The notes beneath the pieces are model-generated. The model was given only the letters and a program-made list of their open reading frames with translations, did no database searches and was not told where the DNA came from. The position numbers and the translations under genes were made by a program. From Abyssibacter sp036156195 (GTDB lineage Bacteria; Pseudomonadota; Gammaproteobacteria; Nevskiales; OUC007), in the NCBI GenBank assembly GCA_036156195.1, contig JAYZUZ010000007.1, forward strand, positions 1 through 64,000: DNA of 64,000 bases, in the 5' to 3' direction. Below, one piece after another: positions 1 through 7,168 of the stretch; positions within the stretch are counted from its first letter, which is position 1; the number at the start of each line of letters is the position of its first letter.

Positions 1-60
1 ACGGTGGGTCCCCTGCCCAAGCCCCAAGTGTCGGAGTTTCTTGATCAGCACAGCGCCTGA
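1..60 (+). CDS. trxA: Thioredoxin, C-terminal end only
   Basis: The first 60 bases read in frame 1 as 19 residues and a TGA stop. They match the last helix of thioredoxin 1: a VG(P/A)L turn, then K, then a segment ending in EFLD followed by a short tail (E. coli ends EFLDANLA, here EFLDQHSA). The active-site CGPC lies outside the window. trxA directly upstream of rho is a widespread gammaproteobacterial arrangement and supports the call. About 72 bases without a clear terminator separate it from rho, so read-through into the rho leader is possible. Confidence 0.85.
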   Translation, partial: TVGPLPKPQVSEFLDQHSA

Positions 61-132
61 TCCGGGTCGGGGCCGGCGCAGCCGCCCCCACCCTATTCCT
101 TATTTCAACCAATCCTTCACGGTAGACACCCG

Positions 133-1797
133 GTGACGAAAGAAGAGACCGCCGTAGACGACGTTGCAGATCGTCCTGAAAACACAGACGAAGCGGCGCG
201 CAAGCCCCGCAAGAAGGTCAAGCTGGCGGTCGAGCCCCCCAGCGAAGACACGGGCGCGAAGGACGCAGCTGCAGCCGAGTCCCCGAAGGAAAAGCCCGCT
301 GCCAAACCTAAGCGGGCGGATGACGGCGACACGCGTGACAACGACGGTGGCGCCGAACCCAACGACGACCGTGGCAACCAGAATGACGGTGGCAACGGCG
401 GTGATGACAACGGCGGCAATCGCGGCCGGAATAATCGCCGAGGTGGGGACCAGAACCAGGGCGGTGGTCGACGCAGACGCGGCCGGCGCAACCGGGACCA
501 GCAACCGGAACCGATTCCAGAATTTGATGGACCGCCGCTGAACATCAGCGAGTTGAAGTCCAAGACGGCCTCCGAGTTGATCGAGGAAGCCGAGGCCATG
601 GGCATCGAGAATGTCTCCCGGGCCAAAAAGCAGGACGTCATCTTCCAGATGATCCGCACCCGCGCCAAAATGGGCCAGCAAATCTTCGGCGACGGCGTGC
701 TGGAGATTCTTTCTGACGGGTTTGGCTTTTTGCGCGCGCCGGAGGCGTCCTACCAGGCCGGGCCGGATGACATCTACGTGTCACCCTCTCAAATTCGCCG
801 TTTCTCCTTGCGGACCGGCGACAGCATCACCGGCCAGATCCGCACCCCGAAAGATAACGAACGCTATTTCGCGCTGCTCAAAGTGGACACCATTAATGGT
901 GAGACGCCGGAGCAGTCCAAGCGCAAGGTCCCGTTCGAGAACCTGACCCCCCTGTTCCCTGAGGAGCAGTTGGTCATGGAGGTTGGCAACGGCAGCACCG
1001 AAGACATTACAGCGCGCATCGTCGACATCGTCTCCCCGTTTGGCAAGGGGCAGCGCGGCTTGATTGTCTCGCCGCCCAAGGCCGGCAAGACCATGCTGAT
1101 GCAGAATCTCGCCCAAAGCGTGGCGGCGAACTACCCCGATGCCTACCTCATCGTGCTGCTGATTGACGAGCGCCCGGAAGAGGTCACCGACATGCAACGC
1201 TCCGTGCGGGGCGAGGTGGTGTCGTCCACCTTCGACGAACCCGCCGCGCGACACGTGCAGGTTGCAGAGATGGTCATCGAGAAAGCCAAGCGGCTGGTCG
1301 AGCACAAGATGGACGTCATCATCCTGCTCGATTCCATCACCCGACTCGCCCGCGCCTACAACACCGTTGCGCCCAGCTCGGGCAAGGTGCTCACCGGCGG
1401 CGTGGACGCCAACGCCCTGCAAAAGCCCAAGCGGTTCTTCGGTGCGGCACGCAATGTCGAGGAAGGCGGCTCACTGACGATTATCGCCACGGCGCTGGTG
1501 GAAACCGGCTCGAAGATGGACGAAGTCATCTACGAAGAGTTCAAGGGCACCGGCAACATGGAAATCCAGATGGAACGCCGGATTGCCGAGAAGCGCGTCT
1601 TCCCGGCCATCAACATCACTCGCTCCGGCACGCGCCGCGAAGAACTGATGATGGATGCCGTCACGCTGCAAAAGGTTTGGGTGCTGCGCAAACTGCTGCA
1701 CTCCATGGACGAGATCGCTGCGGTGGAATTGCTCATCGACCGCATGAAACAGACCAAGACCAATGCCGAGTTCTTCGACTCGATGAAGCGGCAGTAG
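133..1797 (+). CDS. rho: Transcription termination factor Rho with long N-terminal extension
   Basis: Hexameric RNA-dependent ATPase that ends transcription at C-rich rut sites. The GTG start gives 554 residues against about 419 in E. coli. The classic Rho N-terminal helical domain only begins near residue 137 (NISELKSK), followed by the cold-shock RNA-binding domain (FGDGVLEIL onwards). Walker A, SPPKAGKT, lies at about 313-320. The Walker B aspartate is D400 in IILLDSITR. The C-terminus ends in the usual FFDSMKRQ-like tail. Residues 1-136 are low-complexity: acidic/basic first, then a stretch rich in Gly, Asn, Asp and Arg at about 60-122. The start has only a weak Shine-Dalgarno sequence, but no better start exists before the conserved domain. 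Identity is certain; the exact start is less so. Confidence 0.97.
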   Translation: MTKEETAVDDVADRPENTDEAARKPRKKVKLAVEPPSEDTGAKDAAAAESPKEKPAAKPKRADDGDTRDNDGGAEPNDDRGNQNDGGNGGDDNGGNRGRNNRRGGDQNQGGGRRRRGRRNRDQQPEPIPEFDGPPLNISELKSKTASELIEEAEAMGIENVSRAKKQDVIFQMIRTRAKMGQQIFGDGVLEILSDGFGFLRAPEASYQAGPDDIYVSPSQIRRFSLRTGDSITGQIRTPKDNERYFALLKVDTINGETPEQSKRKVPFENLTPLFPEEQLVMEVGNGSTEDITARIVDIVSPFGKGQRGLIVSPPKAGKTMLMQNLAQSVAANYPDAYLIVLLIDERPEEVTDMQRSVRGEVVSSTFDEPAARHVQVAEMVIEKAKRLVEHKMDVIILLDSITRLARAYNTVAPSSGKVLTGGVDANALQKPKRFFGAARNVEEGGSLTIIATALVETGSKMDEVIYEEFKGTGNMEIQMERRIAEKRVFPAINITRSGTRREELMMDAVTLQKVWVLRKLLHSMDEIAAVELLIDRMKQTKTNAEFFDSMKRQ

Positions 1798-1825
1798 CCG
1801 GCGTTAGCATTATTCGCCAAGCATG

Positions 1826-1851
1826 AAAAGGCCCCGAAAGGGGCCTTTTTT
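1826..1851 (+). terminator. Intrinsic terminator after rho
   Basis: A perfect 10-bp stem, AAAAGGCCCC (1826-1835) paired with GGGGCCTTTT (1840-1849), closes a GAAA tetraloop and runs into a T tract ending at 1851. It lies 29 bases after the rho stop. This is a textbook Rho-independent terminator, so rho itself is ended by an intrinsic signal. Confidence 0.93.
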
Positions 1852-2283
1852 GCTGCACCGCAATAGGGCTTCATATCAGAGCAACACAGGTGCACTAGTC
1901 TCCACCGAATGATGGATGCTCGTGGATAGGCGACCGCTGGTAGGATCGCACCTCCAACGAGAGCTTGGTCACATACCCACCAGCTGCGGGCTGGGTAAGA
2001 TGCCCGCAGGAAGGGAATTTCAGGTGCCGCAGAACATCGAATGTCCGCTTTCTTGGGCGCCTGACGTTCAGAGAGCCAGGGAGTCAGCAAGCCGTATCCG
2101 GCCCGTAGCCGGAAAACAATTACACGCAATGGCCACCGCTTGGTCCGCAGTTTGCGAACCACGGTTGCGAGCGCGCCGGATACTGCGCGCTGGCCGCGGC
2201 GACTGGATGTCGCCTGACAGCCCAAGGAAGCTGCAGCTCGTCTGCACGGCACAACAGAGCAAGAACTGGAAGGCAAACGGTCC
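1852..2283. other. 432-base gap without a supported gene
   Basis: No reading frame here has a plausible start, a Shine-Dalgarno sequence and protein-like composition. Open frames at 1916-2287 (+) and 1530-2357 (-) are compositionally odd, and the latter runs into rho. Two perfect short hairpins are visible: CTGCGGGC (1984-1991) with GCCCGCAG (2002-2009), and TCCGGC (2097-2102) with GCCGGA (2108-2113). They could belong to a small RNA or to the leader of the acetyltransferase gene that follows, but I recognise no RNA family. Confidence 0.5.
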
Positions 2284-3000
2284 ATGAATATTCGCAACGC
2301 AGCGCCGAATGACGCACCAACAATCCTCGACATGGTGGATCTCGCGGGAGAAGGCATTCCGCGCTACCTGTGGCGTACGCGTGCGCGCAGTGGCGAGTCG
2401 GTGCTGGAAGCCGGGCTGCGCCAGATGTCGGAGCGCAACGGCGAATTCAGCTTCACGCACTCCCGCGTATATGCACATCAGGATGCGGTGATCGGCCTGT
2501 GCCAGGCATTCGACCTGGATTCGGTCCGGAATGACGACGAAATGCACTCGTGCTGTGACGTGATTCGTGGCCTGGTAGAACTGGAAGACATGGCACGCGG
2601 CAGTTGGTACATCAATGCGTTGGCCACGACCGCCGCACTGCGGGGGCGCGGCGTTGGTCGTGCCCTGCTCGCCGACTCGGTCCGCCGCGCCGATGCACTC
2701 GGGCTGCGGCAGGTGAGCCTGATTGTCTCGTCGAACAATCGGCCCGCCAAAACGCTGTACGATCGCCTCGGCTTTCGCTTCGAAGCCCAGCGGGTCGCTA
2801 CACAGTTTCCCGAGCAGGGGCATGGCGGCGAATGGATTCTGATGCTCGCGGAGACCGACGCGCTCATCGAAGCACTCCCGATGCAGGCTGCAGCATTGCC
2901 GGCCGGAGAGACCAGTACCCATGACCGTTCACATCCTGCAGTCGCACAATCCGAGCGCCGTCGCGCCATGGGTCGCGAGGTGCTTGCAGTCGGTACGTGA
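2284..3000 (+). CDS. GNAT-family N-acetyltransferase
   Basis: The 238-residue protein has a GNAT fold. The acetyl-CoA pyrophosphate-binding motif reads RGRGVGRALL at about 121-130, followed by the IVSSNNRPAKTLYDRLGF helix-strand typical of motif B. The substrate is unknown; acetyl-CoA-dependent transfer to an amine is inferred from the family. The start is ATG with a GGAAGG Shine-Dalgarno sequence about 11 bases upstream. The last roughly 26 residues overlap the next gene by 80 bases in another frame. That tail is Arg/Ser/Ala-rich and has no GNAT counterpart, so it may be a read-through extension caused by an altered stop. The gene is probably co-transcribed with the glycosyltransferase-like gene behind it. 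Confidence 0.85.
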   Translation: MNIRNAAPNDAPTILDMVDLAGEGIPRYLWRTRARSGESVLEAGLRQMSERNGEFSFTHSRVYAHQDAVIGLCQAFDLDSVRNDDEMHSCCDVIRGLVELEDMARGSWYINALATTAALRGRGVGRALLADSVRRADALGLRQVSLIVSSNNRPAKTLYDRLGFRFEAQRVATQFPEQGHGGEWILMLAETDALIEALPMQAAALPAGETSTHDRSHPAVAQSERRRAMGREVLAVGT

Positions 3001-3676
3001 GTGGGCCCGCGGGCGCGGGTTTACCTACCATTTCATCGGCGACGAACTGCTCACTGCGCTACCGGACGATCTACGCCGCCGGACACGTGAGCAACCCGTT
3101 GTCGGCAGCGACATCGGCCGCCTGATCTGGCTGCAGCGGCACCTGGACGACGGCGCATGCGCAGCGGTATGGCTCGATGCGGACACCTGGATTTTCGACC
3201 CTGACCGCCTTGAGTTACCTGCGGAAAATGCGGCTGTCGGGCGCGAGCACTGGGTTCAGCGCGGCAAGAAGAGGCTGCGCTGTTATCGCAAGGTGCACAA
3301 TGCAGCCATGCTGTTCCGCTCAGGCAACAGTCTTCTGCCGTTCTACCGCGACACGGCTGAGCGACTGCTTCGCGCCTATGAAGGCGAGCGGGTTGTTCCC
3401 CAGTTCGTAGGCCCCAAGCTGCTCACTGCCCTGCACTCGATCAGCCAGTTTCCCGTTTGGGAGCAGGCCGGCGCATTCAGCCCAGCGGTCATCAGGGACT
3501 TGATAGGAGGTACCGGCGGCGCACTCGCGCTCATGACGCAGGGCGGACACCGCCCCGCCGCAGCAAACCTTTGCTGTTCTTCGGTGCAGCGCGGGGGACT
3601 CGACGCCGCCACGCTCGCGCAGTTGCTTGAAGATGCGCCTGCCGTCAGGGCCCGTATTGCCGGATCGCCCGCTTAA
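2921..3676 (+). CDS. Putative GT-A-type glycosyltransferase-like protein
   Basis: 251 residues, not closely recognised. The N-terminus MTVHILQSHNPS looks genuine. Residues 80-92 contain WLDADTWIF, a DxD-type motif in the position and context of nucleotide-sugar and metal binding in GT-A glycosyltransferases. A conserved-looking AAMLF segment follows at about 126-130, as seen in families that modify a fixed acceptor. No signal peptide or membrane span is seen, so it is probably cytoplasmic. It overlaps the upstream acetyltransferase by 80 bases, so the two are likely translated together. Function is inferred from the motif only; a nucleotidyl-diphospho-sugar transferase of another kind is possible. 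Confidence 0.6.
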   Translation: MTVHILQSHNPSAVAPWVARCLQSVREWARGRGFTYHFIGDELLTALPDDLRRRTREQPVVGSDIGRLIWLQRHLDDGACAAVWLDADTWIFDPDRLELPAENAAVGREHWVQRGKKRLRCYRKVHNAAMLFRSGNSLLPFYRDTAERLLRAYEGERVVPQFVGPKLLTALHSISQFPVWEQAGAFSPAVIRDLIGGTGGALALMTQGGHRPAAANLCCSSVQRGGLDAATLAQLLEDAPAVRARIAGSPA

Positions 3677-3691
3677 TCTCTGCTGCCAGGA

Positions 3692-4405
3692 CTAAAATCC
3701 CAGATCCAGCATGAGCCGCTGCGCCAGTTCGCGATGCTGCGCCGTGATCTCCGGACGCAGGGCATCAAGCTGATCCTCGGACAAGGCCAGCACGCGCAGC
3801 CACTGCTCCTGCGCTCGCGCGGCGCCCTCAAACCCCTCGGCATGCCCCAACTCGGCACCGGTGGCATCGAAAATTGTCAGCTGCAATGCCGAGAAATTAA
3901 CCCCCCGGAGCCCGGAAGGTGCCGAGAACTGGTAGACGCCGAACCCCGTCACACTCTCACCGGTCCCGAAGAACACGTCGCCCACCTCACCCGCTGTCGC
4001 GATGACGAGAACATCGGCATTCAATCGCCCCGCCAGGTCGCGCAGACGCGCTCGCTGCGTCTCGCTTTGCGGCTGATTGAGATGTTCGTAAGAGTCCGTA
4101 AAGCGAAGCTGCTGACGCAGTCCCAGCCCGTTCTGTACGCGAACTTCAGAAAATCCATGCGACTGCAGCTTGGCGACCACTTCGTTAGCGACCACATCGT
4201 GCAAACCCCATCGGTCCACGCGCAGGCTGTCGCGCCCCAGTGCGGCTTCCTGAATACCCCGACTCTGCAGGTACAGAATGGCGTCAACAGCACCGATGAC
4301 GACGATGTCCTGACCAGCCCCGCCTTCGGACAGTTGTTTGTAGGGCGAACTCGCGCAGGCGACCAGGGCCAGCGTAGCGATTAACAGCAACAGGGGGCGC
4401 ATCAT
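3692..4405 (-). CDS. Predicted outer-membrane lipoprotein of unknown function
   Basis: 237 residues from the first of two tandem ATG codons (4405; the second is at 4402). The signal MMRPLLLLIATLALVAC ends in a clear lipobox (LVAC), so the mature protein should be lipidated at Cys17 or so. The remainder is soluble, with a repeated pattern of beta strands and a central DVLVIATAGEV strand. The frame stays open upstream to 4495, but that extension would bury the signal peptide and is rejected. The gene converges on the glycosyltransferase-like gene with only 15 bases between the two stops. I do not recognise a family. Confidence 0.75.
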   Translation of the reverse strand: MMRPLLLLIATLALVACASSPYKQLSEGGAGQDIVVIGAVDAILYLQSRGIQEAALGRDSLRVDRWGLHDVVANEVVAKLQSHGFSEVRVQNGLGLRQQLRFTDSYEHLNQPQSETQRARLRDLAGRLNADVLVIATAGEVGDVFFGTGESVTGFGVYQFSAPSGLRGVNFSALQLTIFDATGAELGHAEGFEGAARAQEQWLRVLALSEDQLDALRPEITAQHRELAQRLMLDLGF

Positions 4406-4522
4406 GGCGTGTCCAGTTCCGCGTCCGTGCGGGGCAGCAAATGAGATGCCATATCCTGCCCGATGCGCCTGCTGCTGGGTAGTTCTACCGACCACACACC
4501 GCGTCCTGCGCGGCAGGATTCG

Positions 4523-4978
4523 CTAGTGCACGACGTCCATCTCCAGTGCACGCTCGATGGCATCGGTTGGATGAGAGGCCAGATCCTTGTTGATGGATTG
4601 AGAGACGCAGCGTGCTGTCGGACGGTCCAGATGATCTCGGAGGCGGCCGAGAAACCGAGGCGCGGAAATCAGCACCAGATCGTCCACACCCTGGCGTGTG
4701 CGGGCGCTGCGCAACCAATCCGCAAGTTCCACGGCAAAGCGCTCCGCTTCGTGCTCATGCGCTTGCCGGCTGCCGTTAGTCTGGTCCTCGCCATGGCCGG
4801 CGCTGGCATGGGTCGCGCCCTGCCCGCCGGTCACCAGCTCCTGGTTCTTGAGTCGCGAGGCTTCATGCGACAAGACCTCAACGGGCTCCAGCGGCAGTCG
4901 CGCCGCGCGGTATCGAAAAATCTTGGCCTGAGCGGCGTCGGCAACCACCACCAGGCGGTGCTGAAAGTCTTCGTGCAT
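4523..4978 (-). CDS. Host attachment protein family (AtsE-like)
   Basis: 151 residues resembling the host-attachment family (proteins required for attachment to host cells, a branch of the bacterial eRF1-like superfamily). It opens with a strand followed by DAAQAKIFRY, the usual 'ADxAxAxxFR' start. It has a His/Gly-rich middle (GHGEDQTNGS) and ends with ISAPRFLGRLRDHL, matching the family's LVAPPxxLGxLR motif, then a final DL(A/T)xxP segment. A GAGGAG Shine-Dalgarno sequence precedes the ATG. Despite the family name, many free-living bacteria carry it and its biochemical role is unsettled. Confidence 0.8.
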   Translation of the reverse strand: MHEDFQHRLVVVADAAQAKIFRYRAARLPLEPVEVLSHEASRLKNQELVTGGQGATHASAGHGEDQTNGSRQAHEHEAERFAVELADWLRSARTRQGVDDLVLISAPRFLGRLRDHLDRPTARCVSQSINKDLASHPTDAIERALEMDVVH

Positions 4979-5176
4979 GCGGTGACTCCTCGATTCGAGT
5001 GATTCACCGGGTGCTCGCGGGCCGCAAGCACCCGGACCGCTCAGCTTAACGCGACCCCGCCCGGCGCTGACAAGTACCCGGTGGATTGTCGGCAGGCGAC
5101 GCGGCGTCCTGCCATCAAAACGTCAACTTCGGTCACTAGCGTCCGTGGTTTGTCCAACCACAAGGGAGCGATCGAC

Positions 5177-7102
5177 GTGACAGTTGCGAATGGATTCAAG
5201 CTCAGCGCCGTCGTGGCGTTGTGTGCAGGCTTGGCGGCCTGCCAGGGAGATAACGGGGCGACCGGCGCAGCCGGCCCGGCAGGTCCGCTTGGTCCCGCTG
5301 GCCCCACAGGGCCAACCGGTCCGACGGGCCCCGCTGGCCCGGCAGGTGACGACAGCGCCGATCAATCCATTACGCTGGCCAAGATTGGGAGCTTCCGCAA
5401 CCCGAGCGCGGGATTCGACGAGGCAGCCGCAGAAATCGTGGCCTTCGACCCGGCAACCAGCCAGCTGTACATCGTCAATGCCCAGTCGGAGACTGTGGAT
5501 ATTGTCGATTTGTCATCACCTGCCAATCCGGTCTTAAGCGCCACACTGGATGTATCCGCAGATGTGGCAGCCGCCCGCGCGGATGTGACCAGCGCGAATG
5601 ATCTGGGACCGGCCAACAGCCTCTCGGTCAACAACGGCGTGCTGGCCGTCGCCATCGAATCCGACCCGAAAACCGACCCGGGATTTGTCGCCTTCTACCA
5701 AGCGGCGGATGGCAGCTTTCTGTCGGCTGTCCAGGTCGGTGCACTGCCAGACATGGTGACCTTTTCGCCGGATGGTCAGTTCGTCATCACCGCCAACGAA
5801 GGCGAACCCAACAGTGACTACAGCGTGGACCCCGACGGCTCCATCAGCGTCATCGATCTCGCGGCTGGCGCGGCCTCGGTGCTGGACGCCGATGTCGCCA
5901 CCCTGAGTTTTGGCGGCTTCTCAGCCGCCGAGCTCCAGGCTGCCGGCGTGCGCCTGTCCCGACCCTTCGGCGCCACTGTCAGCCAGGACATGGAACCGGA
6001 GTACATCGCCGTCTCCGCCGACTCGACCACCGCCTGGGCGGCCATGCAGGAGAACAGCGCCTTCGCCGAAATCGACTTGGCCACCGCCACTATCACCTCG
6101 GTCTGGGGCACGGGCACCAAAGACTTCAGCCTGCCGGGCAATGAAGCGGATGTGAGTAACCGTGACGACACGATTTACATCGCCAACTGGCCGGTCAAAG
6201 GCCTGTTCATGCCGGACTCGATTGCCAGCTACAGCTATGCCGGCAAAACCTACCTGGTGACGGCGAACGAAGGAGATGGACGCGAATACATCAGCGAAGA
6301 ACCCGATGCCGCGAGTTGCACACGTGGGCTGGCCGACTTCGATGATGGTGAATGCCTCGTCTACCTGGATGAGATTCGCATTCGCGATATCGTCGATCCC
6401 GATGAGGTCGGAGCCTCGATCGATTCGGCTGCCGTCAACCGCTACCCGGGCAGCCAGACAGACTCGGATGGCGACAGCATCGCTGACATCTTCGAGAACG
6501 AGAATCTGGGCCGCCTCAAGGTCATCGCGACCGAGGGACTGGCCGACCCCAGCTGCCTCAATGCCGGCGGCCAGCCAACCGCCGCCTGCGTCTACGAAGA
6601 GCTCATCGCCTACGGTGCACGGTCCTTCTCAATCTTTGACACGGCATCCCGGTCTCGCGTGTTCGACAGCGGCAGCGATTTCGAGGTCATCACCGCCGAA
6701 CGCCTGGGCCCGGATGCATTCAACGCGACCAATGATGAGAATGGCGCCGACGACCGCAGCGACGACAAGGGTCCGGAACCTGAGGCCATCACGGTTGGCG
6801 CCCTCAACGGCCGGACCTATGCCTTCATCGGTCTAGAACGCGTCGGCGGCATTATGGTGTACGACATCTCCGTACCGGAGAGTCCGAGCTTTGTGCAATA
6901 CATCAACCCGCGCGACTTCTCGGAAAATCCACAGAACCCGGATGACAGCTACAACCCGGCCGCTGGCGACCTCGGTCCTGAAGGCATGGTCTTTGTTCCG
7001 GCTGATGACAGTCCGAACGGCGCGCCATTGCTGCTCGTCGGCAATGAAATCTCGGGCACGACGGCGATCTTCCAAATCACCGTCACCGAGTTCGCCCACT
7101 AG
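5177..7102 (+). CDS. Choice-of-anchor I family lipoprotein with collagen-like tract
   Basis: 641 residues from a GTG start at 5177, chosen because AAGGGA lies 9 bases upstream and the protein then begins with a normal lipoprotein signal (lipobox LAAC, Cys22). Eleven Gly-X-Y triplets follow at residues 27-59, then a long beta-propeller-like region. DMVTFSPDGQFVITANEGEP and the NEGDGREY and GPEPEAI segments match the choice-of-anchor I family, often found next to or fused to alkaline phosphatases and phytase-like domains. The inferred location is the outer membrane or cell surface, with the collagen-like part as a stalk. Enzymatic activity is not proven; family members are often annotated as alkaline phosphatase-like. 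A hairpin sits directly before the ribosome binding site. Confidence 0.85.
   Translation: MTVANGFKLSAVVALCAGLAACQGDNGATGAAGPAGPLGPAGPTGPTGPTGPAGPAGDDSADQSITLAKIGSFRNPSAGFDEAAAEIVAFDPATSQLYIVNAQSETVDIVDLSSPANPVLSATLDVSADVAAARADVTSANDLGPANSLSVNNGVLAVAIESDPKTDPGFVAFYQAADGSFLSAVQVGALPDMVTFSPDGQFVITANEGEPNSDYSVDPDGSISVIDLAAGAASVLDADVATLSFGGFSAAELQAAGVRLSRPFGATVSQDMEPEYIAVSADSTTAWAAMQENSAFAEIDLATATITSVWGTGTKDFSLPGNEADVSNRDDTIYIANWPVKGLFMPDSIASYSYAGKTYLVTANEGDGREYISEEPDAASCTRGLADFDDGECLVYLDEIRIRDIVDPDEVGASIDSAAVNRYPGSQTDSDGDSIADIFENENLGRLKVIATEGLADPSCLNAGGQPTAACVYEELIAYGARSFSIFDTASRSRVFDSGSDFEVITAERLGPDAFNATNDENGADDRSDDKGPEPEAITVGALNGRTYAFIGLERVGGIMVYDISVPESPSFVQYINPRDFSENPQNPDDSYNPAAGDLGPEGMVFVPADDSPNGAPLLLVGNEISGTTAIFQITVTEFAH
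5255..5353 (+). repeat. Collagen-like Gly-X-Y tract
   Basis: Eleven consecutive Gly-X-Y triplets directly follow the lipobox of the choice-of-anchor I lipoprotein, mostly GPA, GPT and GPL. The Cys-x-Gly-Asp-Asn-Gly-Ala entry into this tract is nearly the same as in the beta-helix protein encoded at 45059-48634. Confidence 0.9.
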
Positions 7103-7136
7103 GCTCGGCGCGTACAGTCCCTGACAGGACCAGCAC

Positions 7137-7164
7137 AGACAGGGGCGTTGCGGCGCCCCTGTCT
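7137..7164. terminator. Bidirectional stem-loop between convergent genes
   Basis: A perfect 11-bp stem, AGACAGGGGCG (7137-7147) with CGCCCCTGTCT (7154-7164), has a six-base loop. It lies between the stop of the choice-of-anchor I gene and the stop of the convergent CNNM gene. There is no strong T run on either side (GGTGTT on the + strand), so it may act as a weak terminator in both directions or as an mRNA 3' end stabiliser. Confidence 0.7.
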
Positions 7165-7168
7165 GGTG

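Noticed and set aside
1983..2113. A tRNA or known riboswitch in the gap after rho
   Set aside because: The two hairpins do not fit a cloverleaf or a riboswitch consensus that I recognise.
1530..2357. Minus-strand open frame spanning the rho end and the following gap
   Set aside because: It overlaps rho coding and the rho terminator; residue composition is Arg/Ser-rich and unlike a protein family.
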